Notes: generated by a model not told the origin, from the sequence alone. DNA of 64,000 bases from Litorimonas sp964511495 (GCA_964511495.1 CAZEFT010000001.1:1-64000), one strand, 5' to 3'. Positions 9,730-19,147 are shown, numbered from the stretch's first letter. Program-made: numbers and translations.

Positions 9730-10211
9730 GATGTGCTTTCTTTTCTATTGAAGGCACAGTCTAAGCTTGGCCTGACACGCGTGAGTCAGTCTTTCCCGAG
9801 GCCAGAAAACCTTAAGCTTACACCCCTTACACGCGTGGAAGGATTAAGCTGGCGAACCTAATCTCCTCATACGCACAATCACTTGCTATTTTTGGCAACA
9901 TGTATAATGAGGCGCAAAATTAATGTATGAAAGTTCAGGGGCGTTGCCGGAACTTCGGCAGAATTATGCGAAGACAGGGTGATAAAACTCATGTCCAAGC
10001 ATTTGCGGAAAACCGGCAAAACATAGAGGCTTCGACCTCTTAGACGGAATGGGCAAAGCGATATTCGATTGTTAAATTGAATAGGCGGGTTTCCAAATTC
10101 GTTCCCCCTTAAATTGAAATCAATGGCTTTTGTAAAAAGGCCTGAAAGAGAATTATTTTGAAGTGCGGGCATAAGCCTTCACATTCATCATAAAGTGTGT
10201 GGAAGATTGAA
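9730..10211. other. Intergenic region before the main polysaccharide operon
   Basis: About 480 bases with no convincing protein gene. The 97-codon minus-strand reading frame at 9879-10172 has no family character and no good ribosome site. A perfect TATAAT at 9903-9908 on the plus strand is preceded 17 bases upstream by CACTTG, only a weak -35, so a promoter for the 10.2-33 kb operon here is possible but unproven. Confidence 0.35.
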
Positions 10212-10388
10212 ATGGGACAGACTTTATCAAAAATGTCACACGGGTTTTTCCGTCGGGTTTATGGCAAGGACATATATGCGCCGAAAGAATTGCCCATTCA
10301 CGGGAAAGACTTGGGGTTTGAGTTGATTGAATATAATGGGCTTCGCAGCGGCTTCATCGCCGTTTTGCAAAAGCAAAACCTGGCCTGA
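10212..10388 (+). CDS. Small hypothetical protein at operon head (58 aa)
   Basis: I do not recognise this protein. It is basic in its first half (SKMSHGFFRRVYGKD) and has no membrane segment. Support for coding is a good Shine-Dalgarno GGAAG at 10201-10205, six bases before ATG 10212, the same orientation as the operon, and only 30 bases to the next start at 10419. A GTG at 10197 would extend it by five residues. It may be a leader or accessory protein of the polysaccharide operon, or not a gene at all. Confidence 0.45.
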   Translation: MGQTLSKMSHGFFRRVYGKDIYAPKELPIHGKDLGFELIEYNGLRSGFIAVLQKQNLA

Positions 10389-10418
10389 TTTCGTCTCACT
10401 CTGTTTTCGGATAGAATA

Positions 10419-11618
10419 ATGCAAGAGAATTCTAGTGACAGTCAGGCGCCATTATTGGAGCGCGTCGAACAAGCGACAGAGTCTTTACAAGCCTATGTCG
10501 AGGGTGAGAATTATGCGGGTTACGATCCTTACGATGCTTTAAACAGCCCCCTTCTGCGTTTTGTGAGCTTAGGTCTGAAATGGCCACGTATTGCCGTAAC
10601 GCAAACGGTGAAACATTTCCCAATCAATTTGCGCCCACTTTTACTCGTCAAAAAAGGGCATAACCCGAAGGGCCTTGGTCTTTTCCTTTGGAGCTATGCC
10701 AAGCTTTATAAAGCCACAGGCGACGAAGCGTATCGCGAAAAAGCGTCAAAGATTTTCGACCTGCTGGAAGGCGTTCGTTCCAAGGGTTATAATGGGCATG
10801 CTTGGGGTTATAATTTTAATTGGCAGTCCCGGGCTTTTTATGTCCCCAAAGGGACACCGACAATCGTCAACACCTCTTTTATCGGTCATGCGCTTTTGGA
10901 CGCTTATGAAGCCTTTGGTGAGGAGCGTTATCTTAAACACGCTTTGCCCATTCGAGATTTCTTTTTGAAGGATTTGAACCGCACTCAATTTGGCGACACA
11001 TTTTGCTTCAGCTACACGCCGATTGACGAGTTAATTGTTCACAATGCCAATTTGCTCGGGGCTTCTGTCTTGATCCGGCTAAACGGTTATGAAGCCCATG
11101 CAGACAGTGAAGCAGCGGCCTTGGCCAGTCTTGGCTATTCTATGTCTTGCCAGCGCGAAGATGGGTCTTGGTGGTATGCCGATACGGATTACCAACAATG
11201 GATTGATTCCTTCCACACAGGCTTTAACCTACAATGTATTCGCTATTTTCTCGATTTGGGCAAAGCGACAGAATTTCAACAAGCCTATGATCGCGGCGTG
11301 AAATATTATGCGGAGACGTTTTTCCTCGAAGACGGAACGGCGAAATATTTCCATGACCGGACGTTGCCCGAAGATATTCATTCCTACGCTCAGGCCATTG
11401 TATTCTTCTCAACAATGGGGGAGGACTATCAGGGTTTGACCACACGGGTCGCAGAAAAAATGCTCAGGGACTTTCGTTCCCCCAAGGGCTATTTCTATTT
11501 TCAGAAACGCAAAGGCAAACCCATTTCAATACCGTATATGCGATGGGCGCAAAGTTGGGCTTTTCACGGGTTAACCGAATATGTATTAGCCGCACAACAA
11601 AAGGACAGTGAGAGATAA
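10419..11618 (+). CDS. Six-hairpin (alpha/alpha-barrel) glycosidase-like protein
   Basis: A 399-residue soluble protein with recurring Trp/Tyr-rich helical hairpins (GLGLFLWSYAKLYKATGDE, NTSFIGHALLDAYE, REDGSWWYAD, IDSFHTGFNLQ), the pattern of six-hairpin glycosidase-superfamily proteins. Homologues beside NodU-type carbamoyltransferases are sometimes labelled delta-aminolevulinic acid dehydratase; I see no ALAD signature. Its stop overlaps the ATG of the carbamoyltransferase by one base, implying coupled translation and shared function. No signal peptide, so it would act in the cytoplasm, perhaps on a lipid-linked or nucleotide-bound sugar. No obvious catalytic acid pair can be assigned by eye. 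Confidence 0.65.
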   Translation: MQENSSDSQAPLLERVEQATESLQAYVEGENYAGYDPYDALNSPLLRFVSLGLKWPRIAVTQTVKHFPINLRPLLLVKKGHNPKGLGLFLWSYAKLYKATGDEAYREKASKIFDLLEGVRSKGYNGHAWGYNFNWQSRAFYVPKGTPTIVNTSFIGHALLDAYEAFGEERYLKHALPIRDFFLKDLNRTQFGDTFCFSYTPIDELIVHNANLLGASVLIRLNGYEAHADSEAAALASLGYSMSCQREDGSWWYADTDYQQWIDSFHTGFNLQCIRYFLDLGKATEFQQAYDRGVKYYAETFFLEDGTAKYFHDRTLPEDIHSYAQAIVFFSTMGEDYQGLTTRVAEKMLRDFRSPKGYFYFQKRKGKPISIPYMRWAQSWAFHGLTEYVLAAQQKDSER

Positions 11619-13348
11619 TGTTAACTCTAGGTATTCATGACGGCCACACGGCCACAGCGGCTTTGCTCGAAGACGGTAAGGTGCTCGCCTGCGTTTCAGA
11701 AGAGCGGCTTCTCCGAGAAAAAGAATGGAATGGTTTCCCTGTTCTCTCCATTAAAGAGTGTTTGCGGATAGCGGGTAAATCCTTTGATCAAATCGACGCT
11801 GTTGGCGTCTGTTCTCTCATGCCGCAAATCGGCGGTGAAGGTTGGAAAAATCCTCCTTGGTATAAACGCGTATTCGGTGCAGCCGCGACTGTCTTGCCGA
11901 AATCCGTTTTGCAAAACCCGAAAAATGCGGCGCGCGTAAAAGCGATTGCTCCGAAACTCATCAAAACGCGCAATAAAAAAATGATTGCTAACATCGAAGC
12001 GCTCGGCATTTCAGCTGATAAAATCAAATTCTATGAGCATCATAGCTGTCACGCAGCGTCCACTTATTACAAAAGCTGGTACAATGACAAAAAGACATTG
12101 GTTATCACGCTTGATGGATCTGGCGATGCGGTTTGTGCGACGATCAATATTGGTGAAAATGGCAAACTGACCCGTATCTCTGAAACCTTTAATTACAACT
12201 CTATTTGTGACTTCTACACTTACGTCACAACCTTCCTCGGCATGAAACCAATGGCGCATGAGTATAAAGTTATGGGGATGGCGCCGTTTGCATCCGAATA
12301 TGGCCGCCAAGAAGTCGTCGATGTTTTCAAATCCTATTATAAAATCGATCCAAAGAATCCGCTCCAATTCATTAATGAATCCGGCGCTTGGAAGTGGCAG
12401 TTTTATAAACGTCTGCAAAAAGACATCGGCTTTGCGCGTTTCGATATCGTTGCGGGTGCAGTTCAAGAGTTGTTTGAACACGTTGTCGTTCAATGGATTC
12501 AAAACGCTATCGCAGAAACAGGCATTCACGACATCGCGCTGTCTGGTGGTGGTTTCATGAACGTCAAAGTCAACGACAAGATTTTGAAACTCCCTGAAGT
12601 CAACTCACTCTTCATTATGCCGGGTTGCGGCGATGAATCGAACCCCGTCGGTGCAGGTGTGTTAGCCGCAATAGACGCCGGTTTCCCTGCCAAAGACATT
12701 CCAACGCTCGGTATGATTGACTGGGGCGCGTCTTACACAAATGACGATGTCAAAGCCGCCATTGATAAAATGCTGAAAGGCACGGATTACAAAATTAAAA
12801 AATATGCTGACGTCAACTCGGCTTTGGCCAAGCGCATTGCGGACGGTAAGGTCGTGGGTCGGATGAAGGGTCGTATGGAATGGGGCGCACGGTCATTAGG
12901 TCACCGCTCAATTTTAGCAGACGCGCGGAATGGCCATGTCATCCATAAAATCAATAAAGCCATCAAAATGCGTGATTTCTGGATGCCGTTTGCGCCAGCC
13001 ATTCTCTCAGAATACCGTGATGAATATCTCGAGCTTAGACCCGATTTTAAATGTCCTTACATGACAGTGGCCCCGAAAACAAAAGAGCGCGCCTGGACTG
13101 ACATTCCAGCGGGCACGCATCCTTTTGACCGGACAGCCCGCTGCCAAATTGTTGACACGGAACACCATGCAGACTTCCACGACCTGCTTTCAAAATTTGA
13201 AAAAATGACGGGCGTGGGCGGCATGCTCAACACATCGTTTAATCTTCACGGCGACGCGATTGTTATGACAGCAGAAGATGCGATTTATACCTTCCTGAAC
13301 TCCGGTTTGGACGTGATTCAAATGGAAGACTACCTCGTCGAAAAATGA
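11618..13348 (+). CDS. NodU/CmcH-family carbamoyltransferase
   Basis: A 576-residue enzyme transferring a carbamoyl group from carbamoyl phosphate to a hydroxyl, here probably of a sugar. The N-terminal Kae1-like ATPase domain opens with LGIHDGHTATAALLEDG and includes HHSCHAAS (near residues 140-147) and ALSGGGFMNVKVN. The C-terminal YrdC-like domain has MKGRMEWGARSLGHRSILAD, MPFAPAI and NTSFNLHGD. Length suits the family (about 550-620). It overlaps both neighbours, the six-hairpin protein and the GT26 gene (ATGA). NodU, the founding relative, 6-O-carbamoylates Nod factor; the acceptor in this organism is unknown. Confidence 0.93.
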   Translation: MLTLGIHDGHTATAALLEDGKVLACVSEERLLREKEWNGFPVLSIKECLRIAGKSFDQIDAVGVCSLMPQIGGEGWKNPPWYKRVFGAAATVLPKSVLQNPKNAARVKAIAPKLIKTRNKKMIANIEALGISADKIKFYEHHSCHAASTYYKSWYNDKKTLVITLDGSGDAVCATINIGENGKLTRISETFNYNSICDFYTYVTTFLGMKPMAHEYKVMGMAPFASEYGRQEVVDVFKSYYKIDPKNPLQFINESGAWKWQFYKRLQKDIGFARFDIVAGAVQELFEHVVVQWIQNAIAETGIHDIALSGGGFMNVKVNDKILKLPEVNSLFIMPGCGDESNPVGAGVLAAIDAGFPAKDIPTLGMIDWGASYTNDDVKAAIDKMLKGTDYKIKKYADVNSALAKRIADGKVVGRMKGRMEWGARSLGHRSILADARNGHVIHKINKAIKMRDFWMPFAPAILSEYRDEYLELRPDFKCPYMTVAPKTKERAWTDIPAGTHPFDRTARCQIVDTEHHADFHDLLSKFEKMTGVGGMLNTSFNLHGDAIVMTAEDAIYTFLNSGLDVIQMEDYLVEK

Positions 13349-14094
13349 GCAAGGTTGAGCCCATAAACGATCTGAAACTGGGTCATGTCAAAGTCTCGGA
13401 AGGGACTCTGGATGATTTTGTCAGGCAAATTTCTGACGGCATTGCCGCCAAAGCGCATCAGTTCAGCGTCCCGTTAAACCTGTCAAAATTTGTGATGGCG
13501 AAAACGGACCCAAAACTGAGTCAGGCGCTCAATGACTCAGATTATGTGGTGGCCGACGGTAAATCGATTGAGATGCTAGCACGGCGCATGGGGAATAAAA
13601 AAGTTCACCGTGTCACAGGTGTAGATTTAGCGGAGACACTCCTGTCAAAAGCCAAAGAAGAAAATTGGCGTTTATTTCTCTTGGGAACCAAACCCGAAAA
13701 TCTTGCCAAAGCGGTTGAGTCTCTCAATCAACGCTATGACTCTCCCAATATTGTCGGGGCGCAAGACGGTTATTTTAAACCGCATGAGATTGATAGCGTC
13801 ATCGACAAAATCAATGCGGCCGATCCGGACATTTTATTCTTAGGGCTTGGTTTGCCCCAGAAAGAATATTTCATCGTTGATCACTTTGATAAATTAAATG
13901 TTCGGTTCTGTATCACGGTTGGCGGCGCCATTGACATTTGGGCCGGAGCCAAAACACGCGCGCCATCCTTGGTACAAAAACTCGGCCTAGAATGGCTTTA
14001 CCGCAGTCTTTATGACCTTAGCCGCGCAGGACTGATTTTCCGTTACGGTCTGACTTTCTTGAAAACCCTTATTTTCCCGCCAAGGCCGCAATAG
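13345..14094 (+). CDS. WecG/TagA/CpsF glycosyltransferase (GT26)
   Basis: A 249-residue GT26 protein. Family features are SVPLNLSKFVMAK, the substrate-site VADGKSIEMLARRMG, RVTGVDLAETLL, the Rossmann-type LFLLGTKPENLAKA, and DILFLGLGLPQKE. Known members add N-acetylmannosamine or ManNAcA to a lipid-linked primer at the cytoplasmic face. In this locus WecB (4488) could provide the ManNAc donor and the dehydrogenase (2217) its uronic form; this is inference. The ATG overlaps the carbamoyltransferase stop (ATGA). Confidence 0.9.
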   Translation: MSKVEPINDLKLGHVKVSEGTLDDFVRQISDGIAAKAHQFSVPLNLSKFVMAKTDPKLSQALNDSDYVVADGKSIEMLARRMGNKKVHRVTGVDLAETLLSKAKEENWRLFLLGTKPENLAKAVESLNQRYDSPNIVGAQDGYFKPHEIDSVIDKINAADPDILFLGLGLPQKEYFIVDHFDKLNVRFCITVGGAIDIWAGAKTRAPSLVQKLGLEWLYRSLYDLSRAGLIFRYGLTFLKTLIFPPRPQ

Positions 14095-14115
14095 GCTTTG
14101 GTTTGTTAGTGGATT

Positions 14116-15483
14116 GTGGTCAAATTATCTAAAACCGCTTTAGGCAATCGCCTTTCACAAGCCCCATGGTTGACCAAATTTGCCGGTAACACTGGATGGA
14201 TGATGCTCGCCCAAGGTGCGCGCATTCTGGATGTAATGATCCGCTCTATCATTATCGCCCGTGCTCTAAATTTGAATGACTTTGGCGCTTACGCCATTAT
14301 CATGGCCTTCACCGCGCTCATGACTGAAGTGATTCATCTCAATTTCGGATCTATGACCCTGACTTATGGAGCGAAATATGAGCGATTAGAAACCCAATCA
14401 AAGCTCAAAGCGTTGTTAAAAACTAGTTATATCGCCACGTTTTTTATCGCAGTGATTGCGGTTCTCATCATATCCACCATACTGAATTTAGCTTATGATG
14501 CCTTCGTCAAAGCGCCTGATTTAATGGTGCCGGTTATTATCTTAGCGATGGCTTCCGCTTTTAATTGTTTCGATGGCGTCAATAAATCAATCCTACGCTT
14601 GCTGGATAAATTCCGCATTAGCTGCCTGATGGATTTATTCGCCGTTGTTTTGAATATTGCCATTATCATCACAATTTTCACCCTATTCGAGAACACTCTC
14701 ACCACCGCCCTTTATGCAACAGCTGTCTGCATTGTATTTTTGAATATTATCGGCACTTTGGTCACATTTTACATTCTGAAAACCGCCGCGCCAAAATGGT
14801 GGAAAGCCCCATTGTCGGCTTTGACAAGCGATACCAAGCCGATGTTTAAACTGGCCATCAGCAATTCGGTTGCGAGCTCCGTGCAACGCATCATGCGTAA
14901 AGGTGATGTGGTTTTATTAGGATTTCTGGCACCGACCGCTGCCGTCGGACTTTATGATGTCGGTAAGAAACTGGCCGCAATGGCCTTACTCGGCAGAGAC
15001 GCTGTCGCACTTGCTGCCTTTCCGCAAATTTCACGGGCCATGGCAGCCAATCAAAAGGCCCGTTTGAAAAAGCTGATTTTGCGTTTATTTAAGTTTGGCA
15101 TACCCTTGGCTATCATTGCCCTCACGACCCTTTATTTTATCGGCCCTTTCTTGATTTCGACACTCTATGGCCAAAAATATGCTCAAGCCTCACCCATATT
15201 GGTCATACTCACTATTACCAGCTTTTACTATTTACTCTTTTTCTGGGCCAATGCGCTCATGCTCAATGCGGGGCGCGCAAAAGCGATAATCTTCACGAAT
15301 GTGGCCGGCCTTCTTTGCATGGGTATTGCAGGTTATTTCCTTGTCCCCATGGCCCAAGCTACAGGCATGGCCGTCAGTGTGGTCATTGGTGTGAGCGTCC
15401 AATTCCTCTCTATCGCTTGGGTAACGCGGCGCGTGCTGCGAACAGACTCAGCATTTGGTAAAATGAAAGGGTCAAGCACATGA
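14116..15483 (+). CDS. Polysaccharide flippase, Wzx/MATE-like
   Basis: A 455-residue polytopic membrane protein with roughly 12-14 hydrophobic segments, charged loops and the overall pattern of oligosaccharide flippases (polysaccharide biosynthesis protein family). Predicted role: flips the undecaprenyl-linked repeat unit to the periplasm for the Wzy-like protein encoded at 24163. The start is GTG 14116; no ATG fits the N-terminus well. It ends in an ATGA overlap with the next gene. Membrane topology was judged by eye. Confidence 0.88.
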   Translation: MVKLSKTALGNRLSQAPWLTKFAGNTGWMMLAQGARILDVMIRSIIIARALNLNDFGAYAIIMAFTALMTEVIHLNFGSMTLTYGAKYERLETQSKLKALLKTSYIATFFIAVIAVLIISTILNLAYDAFVKAPDLMVPVIILAMASAFNCFDGVNKSILRLLDKFRISCLMDLFAVVLNIAIIITIFTLFENTLTTALYATAVCIVFLNIIGTLVTFYILKTAAPKWWKAPLSALTSDTKPMFKLAISNSVASSVQRIMRKGDVVLLGFLAPTAAVGLYDVGKKLAAMALLGRDAVALAAFPQISRAMAANQKARLKKLILRLFKFGIPLAIIALTTLYFIGPFLISTLYGQKYAQASPILVILTITSFYYLLFFWANALMLNAGRAKAIIFTNVAGLLCMGIAGYFLVPMAQATGMAVSVVIGVSVQFLSIAWVTRRVLRTDSAFGKMKGSST

Positions 15484-16517
15484 CCCTGCCTTATTCCCAA
15501 ATGCAGGAAAACCTGTCCCGCCTTGTGAACGGTGACTTTGCCGCCAAGAGTACACGCTTGTTTGCGGAGGTCTTTCCGCGTCTGATATTTAAACGGCAAG
15601 CCAAATTATTTACACAAGACGTTAGTAAAAACCTTTCAGGTTTTGTTGAAAAAAGCGCTGAACCATCGGTCACACTGACTTTGCCCCAATTAGGGAAATT
15701 TTCGCCTCCTTTGCGCAGGCTGAAAAATAATGTCATGGCTTTAAACGCTGACCTTGAGGCCTTTATTATACAAGGCAGTCTGGGCTCCGAAGAACAAATC
15801 AATTATTCCGATTGTGATGCATTGGTCATCATCAAAGACGAGGTTCTATTAGACCCGAAACGTCTGGGGCGCCTCGCCTATCATTTATTCAAAGCCCGTC
15901 AGACGACCTATGAGATTGACCCCCTCCAACACCATGGTTGGTTCGTCGCCACACAATCAATGATGTTGTCCTGGCCGCAACATTATTTGCCCGTGGAAGC
16001 GATGGAGCAGGCTTCACTCCTCGATGGAGATACGGATCGTCCTCTTAGTTTTTCTCCTGCTTCCAAGCCTGAAGTTAGTCGTCAAAACCTCTTATCCATG
16101 ATGAATAATATCGAGGCCAATTTGGACACAGCTATCGCTTTTGATAATCTTTATCGCTTTAAGGGTTTTGTCAGTAAAATTTTGCTCATCCCCGCTCTAT
16201 ATACTCATGCCCGTTATGGCAAAGGCATCTTCAAGCGTGAGAGCTTTACCGCCATAGAAAATGACTTTGCTAAAGACGAACGTCACATTATTGAGACCTG
16301 TAGCGATATTCGGCAAGCATGGCCCAAAATCTCTGCCGCTCACCCGAAGTCATTGTCCAGACGACCCGGTCTGCTCGGTGATATAATGAGACGAAAGTTT
16401 TCTGCGCCGGTCCCAAACTCTCTGCGAGCCCGCATTTCGGATGATGAAATACAATCTATTAAAAAACTACACGCCCGTATAAAATCGAATTTAAGTGAAG
16501 GAACGCTCCATGACTGA
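15480..16517 (+). CDS. Nucleotidyltransferase-like protein A
   Basis: A 345-residue protein I cannot name. Around residues 98-118 it has IIQGSLGSEEQINYSDCDAL followed by VII, matching the nucleotidyltransferase-fold signature hG(S)...DhDh with the acidic pair in SDCD. The rest is mostly helical, with a region near 200-270 that could be a helical substrate domain as in antibiotic NTases. It starts inside the flippase stop and its last eight bases overlap the methyltransferase start, so it belongs to the operon. A second NTase-like protein with a different sequence is encoded at 18182. Substrate unknown: possibly a sugar, a lipid-linked saccharide or a phospho-substituent. Confidence 0.6.
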   Translation: MTLPYSQMQENLSRLVNGDFAAKSTRLFAEVFPRLIFKRQAKLFTQDVSKNLSGFVEKSAEPSVTLTLPQLGKFSPPLRRLKNNVMALNADLEAFIIQGSLGSEEQINYSDCDALVIIKDEVLLDPKRLGRLAYHLFKARQTTYEIDPLQHHGWFVATQSMMLSWPQHYLPVEAMEQASLLDGDTDRPLSFSPASKPEVSRQNLLSMMNNIEANLDTAIAFDNLYRFKGFVSKILLIPALYTHARYGKGIFKRESFTAIENDFAKDERHIIETCSDIRQAWPKISAAHPKSLSRRPGLLGDIMRRKFSAPVPNSLRARISDDEIQSIKKLHARIKSNLSEGTLHD

Positions 16518-17262
16518 AAATCGTGATGATCGCTATCAAGATGTTTATGATGCCGAAGCTGAAAAATATGACCAACGCAGCTTTGACAGTGCGCAAGGTG
16601 ATTTTTCCGCCCGCTATAAAAATGAATTGGTCGTTGAGGCTTTGAACCGATTTGGCTCTCAAAACCCTGAACGAATCATTTTAGACTGCCCTAGCGGAAC
16701 GGGTCGTATCGTCCACCATTTAGTGAGCCAACCTGAACCTTTTGGGCATATTCATGCCTTCGATATTTCACCGGGCATGTTGAAAGTGAATGCCGACAAT
16801 CTTCCCGCTCAAGCAGATAAGGTCAGCTTTAAAATCGGCAATATGAAAGCGCTCGAATTTGAGGATAACAGCATTGATGAGGCGGTCATTGCCAGTTTTG
16901 CATATCTCGTGCCTCGGGACGAGTATGCGGATTATGTCAAAGATATATACCGTGTTTTGAAGCCGGGCGGTGTCGCGGTGATTGAAGTCTCCAATGCGCT
17001 TTGTGCTTATAGTCCGATTAGTCTTGTGAAAGTTCTTTGGCATCGCTTGGTGAAGAAGAAAGCTGTCAAAAGCTATGCATTTTCTTGGGAGTTGAAAAAA
17101 CTCTTTGGTGACTTCGGCATGGTTAAATATTGGGGAACGGAATATCCGCTTCTTATCAAATCTTATGGCTTTTATCGCGGTGAGTCGAAATTTTTGGGAA
17201 AAATGCCTCTTCTCAAAATGTTCAGCGGTAAGTTTACGGTTGTTTTGAAAAAGCCCTCCTAA
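16510..17262 (+). CDS. Class I SAM-dependent methyltransferase 1
   Basis: A 250-residue methyltransferase. Motif I is ILDCPSGTGRIVHHL, an acidic end of strand 2 appears in HAFDISPGML, and VLKPGGVAVIEV is the typical post-motif element. I start at ATG 16510 because AAGGA at 16498-16502 is spaced seven bases from it; the GTG at 16495 is less likely. The gene sits between the NTase-like and kinase-like genes. Most likely it methylates a sugar or its substituent in the cytoplasm; acceptor atom unknown. Confidence 0.85.
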   Translation: MTENRDDRYQDVYDAEAEKYDQRSFDSAQGDFSARYKNELVVEALNRFGSQNPERIILDCPSGTGRIVHHLVSQPEPFGHIHAFDISPGMLKVNADNLPAQADKVSFKIGNMKALEFEDNSIDEAVIASFAYLVPRDEYADYVKDIYRVLKPGGVAVIEVSNALCAYSPISLVKVLWHRLVKKKAVKSYAFSWELKKLFGDFGMVKYWGTEYPLLIKSYGFYRGESKFLGKMPLLKMFSGKFTVVLKKPS

Positions 17263-17270
17263 ACGCCAAG

Positions 17271-18185
17271 ATGTCCCGCCACGCCGACATTATGAAAAGC
17301 CACGGCTTGACCTTACTCCGTAACCTCCAAGATACAGCATTTAAGACTGTGGATTTGATGGAGAATGCCTCAGGCGAGAAAAGCGTGTTGAAATACTGTA
17401 AAACTCATTGCCCGAGCTTGGCTTTGGAAAAAGACGTTCTGGTCGCCGTGAATGTGCAAACATCACATTATTTGGTTTTCCCAAAGCTTCTGGGTTTCGA
17501 GCCAGACTACCTATTGATGAGTTTTGTCGAACGAGAAGACCAAACGCGCGAGACGATCAGCCAAAGAGACTGGTCAGACTCTGATATTGTGGTTTTGAGC
17601 CGCGGTTTGAGAGAATTTCAAAATCTGGAAGTGCCTGCCTCGATTTACACGTTAAAACAAAAACTAATGGGGCCTTTATACCCTACCTTGAAAGCCCTGT
17701 TATCTATTCCGACAGTTTTGAGACGACGGGCTTTGCCCTTTTTCAAGCTTGTAAAATTTGTCGCTTTTGCATTTCGCTACACTCTGCACCGTCCTTTTAT
17801 TCGCTATGGCACGACACATTACGACATGACGACATTAAACTGTGCCTTTACAAATTCGGATAAATTATCAATTTTAGATTTGGAATTAGGATATGCGGGG
17901 GGCGACCCGCTTTTTGATATCTGCTATTTCTTGACTATCCCTCCAACGGCCTTGATGGATTGGACTTTTCAACGCAAAGCCCTTGCCCACTTCGTGAGTG
18001 AAACAACCGGTCATGCGATAAAGTTTCGGATTCGATTTATTCTTCTGGTATGTTGCGTGACCCGCCTTTTGCATTTTAAAGACGGCTCCGAAGAACAAGC
18101 ACAATATGCGAAGAGTATTGACCTGCTGCTCAATCGCCGTGAATTTGACCTTTGGTGGTCACAAATTAAATCGACAACATCATGA
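17271..18185 (+). CDS. APH/LPS-kinase-like phosphotransferase
   Basis: A 304-residue protein with a divergent protein-kinase-like fold. The catalytic loop reads THYDMTTLNCAF (HxDxxxxN, near residues 183-194) and the metal-binding segment ILDLELGYAGGDPLFD follows with Asp/Glu in DLE, as in aminoglycoside phosphotransferases. Helical YFLTIPP-type sequence follows. The N-terminal nucleotide-binding lobe is weakly conserved (SVLKYCKTH is the probable Lys strand). It is coupled by ATGA to the second NTase-like gene. A role in phosphorylating a sugar of the repeat unit is plausible; substrate unknown. Confidence 0.65.
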   Translation: MSRHADIMKSHGLTLLRNLQDTAFKTVDLMENASGEKSVLKYCKTHCPSLALEKDVLVAVNVQTSHYLVFPKLLGFEPDYLLMSFVEREDQTRETISQRDWSDSDIVVLSRGLREFQNLEVPASIYTLKQKLMGPLYPTLKALLSIPTVLRRRALPFFKLVKFVAFAFRYTLHRPFIRYGTTHYDMTTLNCAFTNSDKLSILDLELGYAGGDPLFDICYFLTIPPTALMDWTFQRKALAHFVSETTGHAIKFRIRFILLVCCVTRLLHFKDGSEEQAQYAKSIDLLLNRREFDLWWSQIKSTTS

Positions 18186-19147
18186 TATTTATTGATGAGC
18201 CCCAGCCCGTCGCACTGAGCGATTATGAAGCCGCCATTAACGCCATGACAGCGCACCTGAAAAACTTGCCTGGGTTACTGAGCGTGTACCAAATCGGTGG
18301 TTTTGGCGCACCGGGTATTTCTGATATTGATATGGTCGCTGTTTTTGAGGACGGGTTTTCAACGCAAGCCGACCCACAGGCCTATTTAACAGGTCATCCA
18401 CGTTACCTGTTCTGCCATCAATTATTCGGCACAAGTCGTAGCTTCTTCAATGAAAGCCGCCTCTATACGTCATTTCACAATTACCGCTTACTGCATGGTG
18501 AAGAACTCAGAGATGACGTACCCGAACTGGATTCGCAGACAGAAAACCTTATGCAAAAACAACTCGCGCATGAATTTCTTATCCGCATGTGGATCAACAT
18601 GATCGTGGAGCGCGGTTACGGCGTTTACAAAGTTCGAAATCTTTTATTGCAGGGCAATGGCCTACGTTATGATTTGGAATTTCTAAAAGCCAATCCAAAA
18701 GATTTTTCAGCCTGCTTGGACACAATTATGAAATGGCGGGCCTGTTGGTTTGAAAACCGACCTAAAAATGGCGAGATTGCAGAGCTTTACGCCACGCTTT
18801 ACGAAACGTTGAAAGATTTTTTCACAACACATTTCGAAACTGAAACACTCTACCTCCCTGATTTAGAACATTATAAATTGGGGCGAAATATAACTTTGAA
18901 ACAAGGGAAAGATTTTGCTGACTCAAAATCAGGCTTCACCCTGCCTTGGATGCCGAAAAAACTAGCTCGAAAGGTTTTGAGCCTACAAAGTCGCTATGTT
19001 CAGTTTGACGCGACAATGCCCTTCACCAGTGAAACTATACCGGAGCATATTGAACGCTCATTTGATTACACGCGTCGGGCTTGGGGGTATAACCGCCAAA
19101 ACTTGCCTTATTACATGCCGCTCACCTCTAGCTTGGTGCTGCAATAA
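18182..19147 (+). CDS. Nucleotidyltransferase-like protein B
   Basis: A 321-residue protein of unknown specific function. Near residues 37-54 it has QIGGFGAPGISDIDMVAVF, a clean nucleotidyltransferase signature (GG then SDIDM acidic pair). The central part is helical (LAHEFLIRMWINMIVERGYGVYKVRNLL), consistent with the helical domain of antibiotic NTases. Overlaps the kinase-like gene by ATGA and the GT4 gene by TAATG, so the three are translated together. It has little visible similarity to NTase-like protein A beyond the motif. Possibly works in sequence with the kinase to add a nucleotidyl- or phospho-linked group to the glycan (inference). Confidence 0.6.
   Translation: MIFIDEPQPVALSDYEAAINAMTAHLKNLPGLLSVYQIGGFGAPGISDIDMVAVFEDGFSTQADPQAYLTGHPRYLFCHQLFGTSRSFFNESRLYTSFHNYRLLHGEELRDDVPELDSQTENLMQKQLAHEFLIRMWINMIVERGYGVYKVRNLLLQGNGLRYDLEFLKANPKDFSACLDTIMKWRACWFENRPKNGEIAELYATLYETLKDFFTTHFETETLYLPDLEHYKLGRNITLKQGKDFADSKSGFTLPWMPKKLARKVLSLQSRYVQFDATMPFTSETIPEHIERSFDYTRRAWGYNRQNLPYYMPLTSSLVLQ

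Noticed and set aside
9879..10172. 97-aa minus-strand reading frame
   Set aside because: No ribosome site, no family resemblance and no conserved-looking composition.
10419..11618. Delta-aminolevulinic acid dehydratase
   Set aside because: The label is used for relatives, but the protein lacks the Lys and metal motifs of ALAD and looks like a six-hairpin barrel.
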